NCBI GenBank assembly: GCA_030065935.1
Contig: JASJCP010000018.1
Location: forward strand, 1-53,369
Reading direction: 5' to 3'
Origin: Xenococcaceae cyanobacterium MO_167.B27
Lineage (GTDB): Bacteria; Cyanobacteriota; Cyanobacteriia; Cyanobacteriales; Xenococcaceae
DNA: 53,369 bases
Made by a program: the position numbers and the translations under genes. The notes under the pieces are model-generated. The model worked only from the letters and a program-made list of their open reading frames with translations. It searched no databases and was not told the DNA's origin. Positions 17,867 through 27,651 of this stretch are shown here, one piece after another. Each line of letters starts with the position of its first letter. Positions within the stretch are counted from its first letter, which is position 1.

Positions 17867-19604
17867 CGTTAACCTTCCAACCGTACATCCCGCGAGTATT
17901 TAATGGTTGAATAAGAGGAACAACCTGACCAGAAAAAAGGGTGACAGTTTCACCTGTCAAATATGCTGGGACGGAAATCCGCTCAATGTAATTGTCATCC
18001 TCCTTGTCCAGAACTTGCCCAGCGAGAAACTCTTGTAGAAACTGATAAACTGCTAAAGCCAAAGGGGCTTGTGGCTTAATGGCATAAATGGGTGTTAGTT
18101 CCAAATTTAGCGTCCAAATCAGTGATGCAGCCTCGAAAATATTGTTTTCTAGATAGTTTGCCATCTGTCTGGCATCATAGGGATTAGCTGGAACTTCAAT
18201 CGCATCAGGTGAGACTTTCGGCGTAGCATGACGACCAGTAGCAGGCAGACCGTTATCTGACCAGACCATAGGCATAAGCTGCTTAAAGCTATCTCGCCGA
18301 GCCTCTGTTCCGAAGTCGTAACCAAGGGTTCCTAGGGCATAAACTAAGGACATTGGTGCGTTACTCGGGGTAACTGACGACGCTACTGTGCCTCCGTTGC
18401 ACCCACAGTCCGCAGAAGGGACAACATTAGACGAAGTTGCTACATTATTAGACGTGACACTCATTGGATTTTCCGAATGCTGAATAGTTGTTGGAATAGA
18501 TGATTCTGAGATAGATGATTCTGAGTTTGTTGTTTCCGCTGCCTGGATGCCAATTTCTGACGACTGGAGGGCGGATTCTCGTAAACTAGGAGCAATAGCC
18601 TCACTCGGTTCTATTTGGTTTATTGGGTCAGTTTCTTCTGGCGTAGAGTCTTTAGCCTCACTCGGTTGGATGACGACTTCTTCTGATTTCTGGTCAGACA
18701 CTTCTGTTAATCCTCCTTTTGTAATTAGGGTATAAGCCCCAGGGATGTTAAGACTTCCTGCTAAAAAACGACGGCAATCTTCGACTATTTCTGGATTGCA
18801 AGGCAGTGCTGTTTTAAGGATTGCCTCACGGATAGCATGGGGATTGGGCTTTTCTCCCTGCGCTAGTTGAATACTAAGTAGCAGGGCAACAATGCCTGAT
18901 ACTATGGGCGTTGCGAAACTGGTGCCACTTCTTGGGACAATTCCGCCACCAGGTTCTGCACCTAAGATTTTTTCTCCCGGAGCTAGGATGCCTTGATGTT
19001 GATAAATCTTGCCCCAGTTACTATAATCGATGGGCAATCCTTGGGCATTCATGGCACCGACAGCTAACACTGAGGGTAAAGCAGCAGGAACGTGAAGACA
19101 ATCACAGGCATCGTTTCCCGCAGCAGCGACAATCAGAACGCCCTCATCATTACAAAACTGAACTGCATTCGCTAAAATCGGATCGGCATCTCCTGATTGA
19201 CTCAGTTGACCACCACTGATGTTAATCACATGGGCTCCAGCCTCAACTGCTTGGTTAATCGCTCGTGCGAGATCCATCTGGGAAAGCTTTCCCCTTTGGC
19301 TATCTGAGAACACCGGAACAATTAGCCCACGACATCCAGGTGCAATACCAGGAACAGGGCTATCTTGTTGACCAAATATGATGCTAGCAATATGGGTTCC
19401 ATGACCCGACATCAAACCACTGCCAGCATCATCTGATACCAGTGTCGGCAAGCGAGAAAGGTTAGCTCCATCAAAGCAGGGATGAGACTGGTCAACGGTT
19501 CCATCTAACAGGGCAACGCATATCCGAGGATCACCAACAGTTTGAGTCCAGATAGACTCTATTCCAGGTAATTCGACCACTTGAGTCATATTAGCTCCTG
19601 TCAT
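17826..19604 (-). CDS. PatA/PatG-like subtilisin protease with cyanobactin-type C-terminal domain
   Basis: The 592-residue frame opens with an S8 subtilase: Asp34 in ALLDGTVD, His68 in SGHGTH, the oxyanion Asn164 in AAAGND, and Ser229 in SGTSFATP, so the triad is complete. Phrases such as GDPRICVALLDG and DQSHPCFDGANL match the cyanobactin proteases PatA/PatG closely. A low-complexity Ser/Glu-rich linker (about 300-405) ends in CGCNGG. The second domain (about 418-577: LVYALGTLGYDFGTEARRDSF, NPYDARQMANYLE, EAASLIWTLNL, TPIYAIKPQ, LFSGQVVP) resembles the non-protease domain of PatA/PatG. There is no signal peptide. The last 15 residues follow a frameshift. No precursor peptide, heterocyclase or prenyltransferase gene was seen within the window. 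Confidence 0.8.
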   Translation of the reverse strand: MTGANMTQVVELPGIESIWTQTVGDPRICVALLDGTVDQSHPCFDGANLSRLPTLVSDDAGSGLMSGHGTHIASIIFGQQDSPVPGIAPGCRGLIVPVFSDSQRGKLSQMDLARAINQAVEAGAHVINISGGQLSQSGDADPILANAVQFCNDEGVLIVAAAGNDACDCLHVPAALPSVLAVGAMNAQGLPIDYSNWGKIYQHQGILAPGEKILGAEPGGGIVPRSGTSFATPIVSGIVALLLSIQLAQGEKPNPHAIREAILKTALPCNPEIVEDCRRFLAGSLNIPGAYTLITKGGLTEVSDQKSEEVVIQPSEAKDSTPEETDPINQIEPSEAIAPSLRESALQSSEIGIQAAETTNSESSISESSIPTTIQHSENPMSVTSNNVATSSNVVPSADCGCNGGTVASSVTPSNAPMSLVYALGTLGYDFGTEARRDSFKQLMPMVWSDNGLPATGRHATPKVSPDAIEVPANPYDARQMANYLENNIFEAASLIWTLNLELTPIYAIKPQAPLALAVYQFLQEFLAGQVLDKEDDNYIERISVPAYLTGETVTLFSGQVVPLIQPLNTRGMYGWKVNEKVCKVKTCFRQG

Positions 19605-19984
19605 TTTCTTAGGTAAGTAGTTGGACAGAATTATTTGTATATAATTTCAGTTTCCAAGCCTAACACAGCAAGAAGAAGAAATTAATGCAGAATTAATTTT
19701 GTCTAGGTAAGCTATTTCACACTTAACCTGACGATAAAATCGGCTGAAATAATTGAAAATTCGATGTACTCGATCCAATTTAAATGCGTCTAAACTTACT
19801 TAGCTGTTAATTGCTACTACAAAATTATTGTAAATATACCCCTGTTATTACCAGTAAAGTTTGCAAGTTTAACAAATTTTCTGCGATCTCCTACCGCTAA
19901 TCAGCAGTTAGGAATGAGGACTAAATAAAGTACATAAGTGCTAATTTTATAGCGATCGCGCTTTCTTTCACTACATGGGAATCA
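19605..19984. other. Intergenic spacer, no gene seen
   Basis: I searched both strands for a short precursor-peptide gene upstream of the PatA/PatG-like protease and found none: stops are frequent and no frame exceeds about 30 codons. The spacer is AT-rich and has one HIP1 site near 19953. It should hold the protease promoter. Confidence 0.5.
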
Positions 19985-20554
19985 CTACCCTAATTTTTTA
20001 CCTAAGAACAAGCGACGAGAATCTTGAACCCAAAAATCATTCCAACTCGACTCTATTCCTAATACTTTATAGCCACTACTGACATAGAGTTTTTGGGCTG
20101 AACTATTTTTGTGCAAAACGTGCAGCCTAGTTTCTCGATATCCCCAATTCCAAGCTATTTGCTCGCATTTTGTTAGTAGTTTCTTTCCGACTCCCTGACG
20201 ACGGTAAGAATCTTTAACTGCTAGGTTAGAAATATAAGGATATTGGGGTTTAGGCGACCAAAAAGACGAATTGAGGGCAATTTCTACTGTGCCAATAATT
20301 TCACTACCACTATTAGATTTGCTAAAAGCAACTAAACAGCAGTAGAGAGGAGGATGATAGCGCAGACGATAGCGCAAGTCTTCTTTAATAGTTAGTTTCA
20401 GAAGTGGATACATCCAACTCAATATTTGAGGAAAACTGTAAAAGCTAGAAACCAAAACCTCTGTTAAGCCAGCAATATGCTTAGTTTCTGCGGAATTAAT
20501 AATCAATGTTTCTGATTGCTGTTTCAGATTGTTGGTTGTTGATTTATCCTGCAT
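19985..20554 (-). CDS. GNAT-family N-acetyltransferase
   Basis: The 189-residue protein has the acetyl-CoA fold order: IIGTVEIALN (beta 3), ISNLAVKDSYRRQGVGKKLL with the R-R-Q-G-V-G pyrophosphate loop (motif A), CEQIAWNWGY, then LHVLHKNSSAQKLYVSSGYKVLG (motif B). An insertion of about 35 residues (YPLLKLTIKEDLRYRLRYHP) before the core is common in cyanobacterial and plastid GNATs. The substrate is unknown. A single gene divergent from the cyclase across 148 bases. Confidence 0.85.
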   Translation of the reverse strand: MQDKSTTNNLKQQSETLIINSAETKHIAGLTEVLVSSFYSFPQILSWMYPLLKLTIKEDLRYRLRYHPPLYCCLVAFSKSNSGSEIIGTVEIALNSSFWSPKPQYPYISNLAVKDSYRRQGVGKKLLTKCEQIAWNWGYRETRLHVLHKNSSAQKLYVSSGYKVLGIESSWNDFWVQDSRRLFLGKKLG

Positions 20555-20702
20555 TAAACAAGAGACTAGGGGGAGCTTGTTTCACTTATTGTAATTGTTT
20601 ATGGGTTGCAATGCACTTTTTGCTTTGGCTTTGGGCATATTAAGAAAGTGTTATTGACTTAGTAACTAGTATTTTGCCCACTTTCACCTATAGTAGTGTT
20701 TA

Positions 20703-22460
20703 ATGTCAAAATTACAATCTATCAAATTAGATAGCTTATCTTGGGAAAATATTTGTCAAAACATTGTTGATATTATTGGAAAAGTTCTCAGAGTCGATAT
20801 TGTAATTTTGTTTTATGATGGACTACAACAATTTCGCAAACAATACTTTGTATATCAAAAATCTACTTCTCAAGCTTTAGATGGAGAACTGCTCAAATTA
20901 ACAGTACAGTTGACGGAAGAAATTACGGTAATCAATGATCTGACTACCGATGTATGGTGGCAACAAAAATGTCAAACTGACCTTAAAGTAAATTCCGCCT
21001 ATAAACAAGCTAATATTCGTTCCAGTATTTCGATTCCTTTAGTAAGTCAAGAAGATTTAAATGCCATATTAACTCTACACCACTGTCATCAAGTCCGTTC
21101 TTGGCAACCTGAAGAATTAAATATAGCGATGATGATGGCAGATCAAGCGGTTTATGCCCTCGACCAAGTTCGAGCTTATGAAACAATGAAGGCTTTAGCT
21201 CAAAGAGAAGCAACGATTAACCACATTACTACGGCGATTCGTTCTAGTTTAGAGCCTCAACTCATCTTTAACACTATTGTTCAAGAATTAGGTCAAGCTC
21301 TAAAGGTGGATAGTTGTTCTCTGTCTCTCTGGACAAAATGCGATCGCTTTGTGCGATGTGTCGCCCTTTACAATCCCCTAGAAACAAGACTCATTCCCCA
21401 AGAAACCAAAAATTGGCAAAGAGCTACTATTTCTCTTGTCCCCATTGCGGAAAATCCTATCTTACAGAAGTTATTAGCCACCAATACAACTGTATATATT
21501 GACGATCTGATCCAACATCAAGATTTAGCTAGATACGAACTACCTTGGCATTCTACTTCCAGAGCCTTATTAGTTGTACCTTTGATCATAGATAGAGAGA
21601 TTATGGGGAGTCTTACCCTCAGACAGTCAACAGAAGCTCGTACTTGGTGTCAGTCAGAAATTGAGTTAGCAGAAGCGGTAGCTGCTCAAGCTGCGATCGC
21701 AGTTCAACAAGCAAGACTCTATGAAACTACCAGAAGACAAGCTAAACAACTACAAGCTAGCGAAAAACGAGTCAAACAACTCAATACTTATCTTACAGAG
21801 TCTATACTCAAGCGTTTTTTACCAGAGGCGATCGTCAATAAAGCAGCGATTGGAAAGTTAGCTCTCGACTTAAACCCAGAGCCTTATAGTGTCACCATAT
21901 TATTTTCTGATTTAGTCGGCTTTACTCACTTATGTAGTCAACTAGAATCATCTATTCTTTCAGAGTTACTCAATGAATATCTGGAAGCCATGACCACAGC
22001 TATATTTGAGCGGGGCGGTACAGTAGATAAATTTATCGGAGATGGAATTATGGCTCTATTTGGCGCACCAGAAAAGTTATCCTGTCGAGAACAAGCTATC
22101 AGATCAATTAATACCGCCAAACAGATGCAAATTGCTTTGATGAAGCTGAATCAAACATGGCAAGATAAAGGGATTTTCGACCAAGGAAATATCCCCTATC
22201 TAAAACTGCGCTCTGGTATTCATCAGGGTTTAGCTGTTGTGGGAATGTTTGGGGGAAAACAAAGAAAAGACTATACAGCAATTGGAAAAGCTGTTAATAT
22301 TGCAGCCCGACTTCAAGAAGCAGCCCAACCTAATGGCATTTTAGTTTCAGAAGCAGTATTAGATTGTTTAACCACCCCAGAAATTCAAGCAATTAACCCT
22401 AAAAGAGTAGAACACCAGTTAACTAACTATAATTTTTTGAGTTATTCTATTCCAATTTAA
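20703..22460 (+). CDS. GAF-GAF class III adenylate cyclase
   Basis: Makes cAMP (predicted). The 585 residues hold two GAF domains (about 15-155 and 185-338), a short coiled-coil linker (340-365) and a class III cyclase domain (about 393-580). Metal-binding aspartates are D403 (FSDLVGFT) and D447 (KFIGDG). K443 and the Thr of DYTAIG (T525) are the residues that favour ATP over GTP in comparable cyanobacterial enzymes. N532 and R536 (VNIAAR) stabilise the transition state. The protein has no membrane segment, so it is a soluble homodimeric sensor. A close recQ follows 7 bases after the stop, implying one transcript. A cyclic-nucleotide-domain kinase occurs 26 kb away in this window. Confidence 0.85.
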   Translation: MSKLQSIKLDSLSWENICQNIVDIIGKVLRVDIVILFYDGLQQFRKQYFVYQKSTSQALDGELLKLTVQLTEEITVINDLTTDVWWQQKCQTDLKVNSAYKQANIRSSISIPLVSQEDLNAILTLHHCHQVRSWQPEELNIAMMMADQAVYALDQVRAYETMKALAQREATINHITTAIRSSLEPQLIFNTIVQELGQALKVDSCSLSLWTKCDRFVRCVALYNPLETRLIPQETKNWQRATISLVPIAENPILQKLLATNTTVYIDDLIQHQDLARYELPWHSTSRALLVVPLIIDREIMGSLTLRQSTEARTWCQSEIELAEAVAAQAAIAVQQARLYETTRRQAKQLQASEKRVKQLNTYLTESILKRFLPEAIVNKAAIGKLALDLNPEPYSVTILFSDLVGFTHLCSQLESSILSELLNEYLEAMTTAIFERGGTVDKFIGDGIMALFGAPEKLSCREQAIRSINTAKQMQIALMKLNQTWQDKGIFDQGNIPYLKLRSGIHQGLAVVGMFGGKQRKDYTAIGKAVNIAARLQEAAQPNGILVSEAVLDCLTTPEIQAINPKRVEHQLTNYNFLSYSIPI

Positions 22461-22467
22461 GGAAAAT

Positions 22468-24609
22468 ATGATTTCTCGTTTTAGTTCCCTAGAAGCAGCT
22501 TTAAAACATTTCTTTGGTTACGATCGCTTTCGAGTTGGACAAAAGCAAATTATTCAAGATGCTATTGCAGAGAGAGACTTACTAATTATTATGCCTACAG
22601 GTGGGGGAAAGTCTCTCTGTTTCCAGTTACCAGCTTTACTCAAATCAGGTTTAACTATTGTAGTCTCACCCTTGATCGCTTTGATGCAAGATCAGGTAGA
22701 TGGGCTACAAGATAATGGTATTGGTGCAACTTTTCTCAATAGTACTTTAACTTATGAACAAGAGCGCTCGCGTCAACAAGCAATTCTCGAAGCTAAAATC
22801 AAGTTACTTTATATCGCTCCAGAAAGATTATTAAATTCTAGGTTTGCTGGTTTTTTAGCTAATATTGTTAACAATGTAGGGGTAAGCGCGATCGCTATTG
22901 ACGAAGCTCATTGTGTTTCAGAGTGGGGACATGATTTTCGTCCTGAATACCGACAACTGAAACAGTTACGCAGACAATACCCCCAGATACCGATATTAGC
23001 TCTAACTGCTACTGCTACCAAAAGAGTGCAAGAGGATATTATTGAACAGTTAGAATTACGCCAACCTAGTATTCATCTTGCTAGTTTTAATCGTCCCAAT
23101 CTCCACTACGAAGTAAAAACCAAAGAAAAAAATAGCTACTATCAATTACTTAAAGAGATACGTCAACATTCAGGATCGGGGATAGTCTATTGTCTAAGTC
23201 GTCGTCGGGTAGAAGAAGTTGCGTTGAAACTGAGAAACGATGATATATATGCTCTACCTTATCATGCAGGAATGAGTGATCGTGATCGTTCAGAGAATCA
23301 AACTCGGTTTCTACGGGATGATGTTAGGGTAATTGTCGCTACTATTGCTTTTGGGATGGGGATAAATAAACCTGATGTGAGGTTTGTATTTCATTATGAC
23401 ATTCCTAAAAGTTTAGAGAGCTTTTATCAAGAGTCAGGAAGAGCAGGAAGAGACGGAGAAATAGCCAAATCTATTTTGTTTTTCAACTTTGGGGATATCA
23501 AAAAAATCGACTATCTCATTGAACAAAAACCCGATCCTAAAGAACAAAGAATTGCTCATCAACAACTTAATCAAGTAATAGATTATGCAGAGGGTAATGA
23601 TTGCCGTCGTACCATTATTTTGCGCTATTTTGGCGAAAGATTTAACGGCAATTGTGGTAAATGTGATAATTGTCTCAACCCCAAACCTGTAGAAGATTGG
23701 ACAATAGAAGCGCAAAAGTTTCTCTCTTGTGTAGCTCGTTGTCGAGAAAGATTTGGCATGGCTCATATTATAGATGTAATAAGGGGTTCAAAGAAACAAA
23801 AAATTTACAAATACGGACATCATCTCTTATCTACTTACAGTATTGGGAAAGATAAAAGTGTAGCAGAATGGAAAATGTTAGGGCGTTCTCTTCTACATCA
23901 AGGCTTATTAGGAGAAACCAATGATGGCTATCGTATTCTGAGATTAAATAAACGTAGTTGGGAGATTCTGAGAAAACAGCGATCGGTTAAAATTGCTGTT
24001 AGTAACCAACATAAATCCCGTGGTGATACAGTATATAATCCTCGCCAAGGAGAAGCGGAAGTTCTCTACGAAAAACTGAAAGTATTACGAAAACAAATTG
24101 CCGACTTACAGTCTGTTCCTCCCTACGTAATTTTTGCTGATTCTAGTTTAAAATTAATGGCACAACTCCAGCCCAAAAATTATAATGAATTTGCCAAAAT
24201 TTCTGGAGTTAATGAATACAAGTTACAACAATATGGAGATAAATTTTTGTCTGTGATTCAGGATTTTGTGCGATCGCAAGAATTACCCAAACCATTACCA
24301 TCGAAAAGCCAAATGCAGACATTACAACTCCATCAACAAGGTTTAACGGTAACAGAAATTGCCCAAGAAAGAGGTTTTGCAGTAAGTACAATTTGCACTC
24401 ATCTCAGCGAACTGCTAGAAATGAATCAACCAGTAGCATTCAATAAATTAGTAGCTGCTGATATTCAAAAAATCATTTTAGAAGCTATTAATAAACATGG
24501 AGATAAATCCCTAAAAACTCTTAAAGAAGCATTGGGAGAATCTTACAGTTACAACGAAATTAAATTAGTAGTAGGGTGGTGGCGCAGTCAAAGGAAGGAT
24601 GAAGGATGA
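22468..24609 (+). CDS. recQ: ATP-dependent DNA helicase RecQ
   Basis: A 3'-5' helicase for recombination and fork repair. The 713 residues show Walker A MPTGGGKS (42-49), the DEAH box (145-148) followed by CVSEWGHDFRPEY, the ATATKRV motif III, the QESGRAGRDG motif VI, the zinc cluster with four cysteines (DCRR, CGKCDNC), the RQC winged helix, an HRDC domain (about 530-610) and an extra C-terminal helix-turn-helix (LHQQGLTVTEIAQERGFAVSTI). That last domain occurs in many longer bacterial RecQ proteins. Translation is served by AAGGAAAAT before the ATG. Probably co-transcribed with the upstream cyclase. Confidence 0.95.
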   Translation: MISRFSSLEAALKHFFGYDRFRVGQKQIIQDAIAERDLLIIMPTGGGKSLCFQLPALLKSGLTIVVSPLIALMQDQVDGLQDNGIGATFLNSTLTYEQERSRQQAILEAKIKLLYIAPERLLNSRFAGFLANIVNNVGVSAIAIDEAHCVSEWGHDFRPEYRQLKQLRRQYPQIPILALTATATKRVQEDIIEQLELRQPSIHLASFNRPNLHYEVKTKEKNSYYQLLKEIRQHSGSGIVYCLSRRRVEEVALKLRNDDIYALPYHAGMSDRDRSENQTRFLRDDVRVIVATIAFGMGINKPDVRFVFHYDIPKSLESFYQESGRAGRDGEIAKSILFFNFGDIKKIDYLIEQKPDPKEQRIAHQQLNQVIDYAEGNDCRRTIILRYFGERFNGNCGKCDNCLNPKPVEDWTIEAQKFLSCVARCRERFGMAHIIDVIRGSKKQKIYKYGHHLLSTYSIGKDKSVAEWKMLGRSLLHQGLLGETNDGYRILRLNKRSWEILRKQRSVKIAVSNQHKSRGDTVYNPRQGEAEVLYEKLKVLRKQIADLQSVPPYVIFADSSLKLMAQLQPKNYNEFAKISGVNEYKLQQYGDKFLSVIQDFVRSQELPKPLPSKSQMQTLQLHQQGLTVTEIAQERGFAVSTICTHLSELLEMNQPVAFNKLVAADIQKIILEAINKHGDKSLKTLKEALGESYSYNEIKLVVGWWRSQRKDEG

Positions 24610-24693
24610 AGAAAGTTTTGATAAAACCACTTTTTCAACATTCAATCAATTACCTAAATACTATCAATTAAGTAACTAGTAAAAATCCTGGTC

Positions 24694-25047
24694 ATGGAAC
24701 TAGAAAAAATAACTTACGAAATAATTGGCTGTTGCATGAAAATACACAACACATTAGGCAACGGATTCCAAGAAGTAATATATCAAAGATGCCTAAACAT
24801 AGAACTAAAAAGAACAGGATTAAAATTCGGTAGAGAAGTATCACAAAACATCTTTTATGAAGGAATCCATGTAGGAACAAGAAGAGCAGACTTCACAGTA
24901 GAAGACCAAGTAATAGTCGAATTAAAAGCAGTAATAAACCTAGAAAACGTCCACCTAGTCCAAGCCAAAAACTACGTAGTAGCCTATAACTTTCCCGTTG
25001 GCTTACTCATAAACTTTGGGCGGTTATTTATCCTCACCAATTTGTAA
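24694..25047 (+). CDS. GxxExxY protein (PD-(D/E)XK-like)
   Basis: The 117-residue protein carries the family motif GFQEVIY (GxxExxY), the N-terminal CCMKIHNTLGNG, and DFTVEDQVIVELKAV, which resembles the D-(E/Q)-x-K core of restriction-like nucleases. Its end GLLINFGRLFILTNL departs from the usual C-terminus, because the last 64 bases lie over the 3' end of the convergent glycosyltransferase gene. It may be a slightly truncated copy that uses the neighbour's sequence for its stop. Function is unknown, with nuclease-like activity suspected for the family. It is 84 bases downstream of recQ. Confidence 0.75.
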   Translation: MELEKITYEIIGCCMKIHNTLGNGFQEVIYQRCLNIELKRTGLKFGREVSQNIFYEGIHVGTRRADFTVEDQVIVELKAVINLENVHLVQAKNYVVAYNFPVGLLINFGRLFILTNL

Positions 25048-26846
25048 ACTGAATGTTGACTTAATTGTTGATAGTCTTCAGGTTGGAGTTTAGCAATTTT
25101 TCTTAATTCCTTTTCCCGACCAATTACCAAACTAGTTTCAGACTGAATAGTATCTTTATTACTATCCCAATACTCTTTATAGCGAGATTTTTTTCTAAAG
25201 AATAAAATTGGTTTATGGCTATAAAAAACTAAGCTAGGCTTCTTAAAGCCCACCATAAAAATAAGTTCATCTGGCTGATGAAACTGATTAATATCCTGAG
25301 CAATTTCTCTCAACGGTAACTGGCGATGAGTGTCAACAAAAAAAGAAACAGGAACTAATACCAAACTAATAAAAAGTAAAAATCCCATTAAATTAGCAAC
25401 GATCGCCCAACCCCAATATTTTATTTTAGTTAAACAGAATGCGATCGCAACTCCCATTAAACCCCAAACTACTGCACCTCTTACAGTCAATCCTGTAGCA
25501 GCAACTACACGACTTAATTTAGGAATAGCTGGATCGTGACCAATAAAATTCGGACTTACATAAAAAGCAATTGCTAATAACAAAGCCAACAATAAATTAG
25601 CTATAACACTAATTAATAAACCTCTGTCTATTTTGGGTTTTATAGACTGTGCTTGATTTATAGCATCACTCCATAATAAAGCCACTAAAATTGCAGCAGC
25701 AGGAATTAAAGGCAATACATAACTGGGTAGTTTTGTAACAGAAATGCTAAAAAAAACAAAGATACAAACAAACCACCAAAAAGCAAATATTTTAAGGTGA
25801 TACTGTCTAGGTTGCTTGCGCCAATGATTATATTGCCACCAACGCGATCGCATAATACCTAGAGGTAAATAAACCGACCAGGGAGCAAATAAAGCAAGAA
25901 CAATTATAAAATAAAAATACCAAGGAGCATCATGACCATTTACCACATCAGTAAAGCGTTCAAAGTTATGATAACCAAAGAAAGAATTAATATATGCTTG
26001 ACCATTTTCTAGAATTACCAGCACATACCAAGGAACAGTAATAACTAAAAATATAGCTAGACCCCAAAGTAGCTTTATCTCTCTCACTACTGACCAAAAC
26101 TGATTTACATAAACCAAAAAACAAAAAATAATTAATCCTGGTAAAACAATTCCTACAGGACCTTTTGCCAATACGGCTAATCCAGTTAGAATATAAAACA
26201 ATAAATACCATTTATTAGGTAGCTCTAATTGTTCGTTAATTACTGCACTTAAATTATTGAAAATTAACTGATTATTTTTTTTCTCAGAAGTATATCCCAA
26301 AAAGAAACAAAACAAAGCACTTCCCATACAGCCACTTAATAGCATATCGGAAACCCCTGTACGTCCCCAGATAATTGTCTGAAGATTCAACCCCATTAAG
26401 GCACTACCAATCCAAGCAGCAACCCATAGTTGTCTCTGTTTTTTTGCTTCACTACCATCCTTACTGTTAAAGTTAGTAAATCCAAAATATCTCAGAGTAT
26501 AAAAACCTAATATAATTAAGGCAATACCGGCAATTGCAGAAGGTAGGCGTACCGCCCATTCATTAACTCCTATTAGCTTATAACCAACCGCCATCAACCA
26601 ATAAGTAAGAGGTGGTTTATCAAAGCGAGTTTCTTCATTAAAATAAGGTGTAATCCAATTTCCTGTTACCGTCATTTGACGGGCTGCTTCTGCAAATAAA
26701 GGTTCAGTTTCATCTACTAAACTAGTACTTCCAAGATGCCATAAAAAAACGATCCAACTAACTATTAAGAGCCAGATTACGGAAAATATCCCATAGATAT
26801 GACTATATTTTATGGGCGAATGCCACCAGCGTTTAAGAATCTCCAA
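24984..26846 (-). CDS. Glycosyltransferase family 39 (ArnT-like) membrane protein
   Basis: The 620 residues contain about ten to twelve hydrophobic helices. The first outer loop has the dolichyl/polyprenyl-phosphate-mannosyltransferase-type text VDETEPLFAEAARQM and RFDKPPLTYWLM, in which the Asp-Glu pair is the expected catalytic/metal site. Such enzymes move a sugar from a polyprenyl-phosphate carrier to lipid A, a lipid or a protein on the outer side of the membrane. The acceptor is unknown. A soluble C-terminal domain of about 100 residues follows. The 3' end overlaps GxxExxY convergently by 64 bases. The 5' end faces a methyltransferase gene across 52 bases. Confidence 0.85.
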   Translation of the reverse strand: MEILKRWWHSPIKYSHIYGIFSVIWLLIVSWIVFLWHLGSTSLVDETEPLFAEAARQMTVTGNWITPYFNEETRFDKPPLTYWLMAVGYKLIGVNEWAVRLPSAIAGIALIILGFYTLRYFGFTNFNSKDGSEAKKQRQLWVAAWIGSALMGLNLQTIIWGRTGVSDMLLSGCMGSALFCFFLGYTSEKKNNQLIFNNLSAVINEQLELPNKWYLLFYILTGLAVLAKGPVGIVLPGLIIFCFLVYVNQFWSVVREIKLLWGLAIFLVITVPWYVLVILENGQAYINSFFGYHNFERFTDVVNGHDAPWYFYFIIVLALFAPWSVYLPLGIMRSRWWQYNHWRKQPRQYHLKIFAFWWFVCIFVFFSISVTKLPSYVLPLIPAAAILVALLWSDAINQAQSIKPKIDRGLLISVIANLLLALLLAIAFYVSPNFIGHDPAIPKLSRVVAATGLTVRGAVVWGLMGVAIAFCLTKIKYWGWAIVANLMGFLLFISLVLVPVSFFVDTHRQLPLREIAQDINQFHQPDELIFMVGFKKPSLVFYSHKPILFFRKKSRYKEYWDSNKDTIQSETSLVIGREKELRKIAKLQPEDYQQLSQHSVYKLVRINNRPKFMSKPTGKL

Positions 26847-26898
26847 GGGAATTACAAGAATAAACTTAATTTTTCACTATAGTTATAGTAGAGCATTT

Positions 26899-27636
26899 AT
26901 GAAAAACTGGTACAGAGAAAACCTTGCTTATATTCACGATGTTGGTTTTAGTGACTTTGCACTTAAGTCTTTTCCTGATATTCTCAACACTCTCCACAAC
27001 CATAATATAAATCAGGGTTTAATTGTTGAATTAGGTTGTGGTAGTGGCTTATTGGCTCATAAACTGGTAGCAGCTAATTATGATATTTTAGGCATTGACA
27101 TTTCTCCATCAATGATTAATATAGCTCGCCAAAGAGTACCACAAGCAGAATTTAAAGTAGCATCGCTTTTTAAAACTACAATTACCCCTTGTCGTGCTGT
27201 TATTTCTGTTAGTGAATGTCTTAATTATCTCTTCGATCCTGATAATAACCATCAAAGCTTGACTCATCTTTTTGAAAGAGTCTATCAAGCACTAGAATTA
27301 GGAGGTGTGTTTATTTGTGATTTTTTAGAACCAGGAGAAATTATACCTAATAAAACTCAAAAATTTCGAGAAGGAAAAGACTGGGTTGTAATGGTTGAAA
27401 AAGAAGAAGAGCCACACAAGCAAAAATTAACTCGTCGGATTATTACTTTTCGCAAAGTAGGAGAATATTACCGACGAGATGAAGAAGTACATCAAGTACA
27501 ATTATATTCAGCCAAAGAAATTTCAGACCTAATGTCTCAACTTGGCTTTAAAGTAGAAATAAAACATAGCTACGGGACATTTAAACTACCAGATAATCAT
27601 GCTGTAATTGTTGCTTACAAACCTAATTTCAAATGA
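26899..27636 (+). CDS. Class I SAM-dependent methyltransferase
   Basis: The reading frame opens at 26812, but that part overlaps the divergent GT39 gene, so the ATG at 26899 (MKNWYRENLAYIHDVG) is the probable start, giving 245 residues. It has the SAM motif I LIVELGCGSGLLAHKL, the acidic strand-2 end GIDISPSMINIARQ, and a motif II/III region AVISVSECLNYL. The layout matches small-molecule methyltransferases. The acceptor is unknown. Single gene. Confidence 0.8.
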   Translation: MKNWYRENLAYIHDVGFSDFALKSFPDILNTLHNHNINQGLIVELGCGSGLLAHKLVAANYDILGIDISPSMINIARQRVPQAEFKVASLFKTTITPCRAVISVSECLNYLFDPDNNHQSLTHLFERVYQALELGGVFICDFLEPGEIIPNKTQKFREGKDWVVMVEKEEEPHKQKLTRRIITFRKVGEYYRRDEEVHQVQLYSAKEISDLMSQLGFKVEIKHSYGTFKLPDNHAVIVAYKPNFK

Positions 27637-27651
27637 GCCTGTAACTACTTA

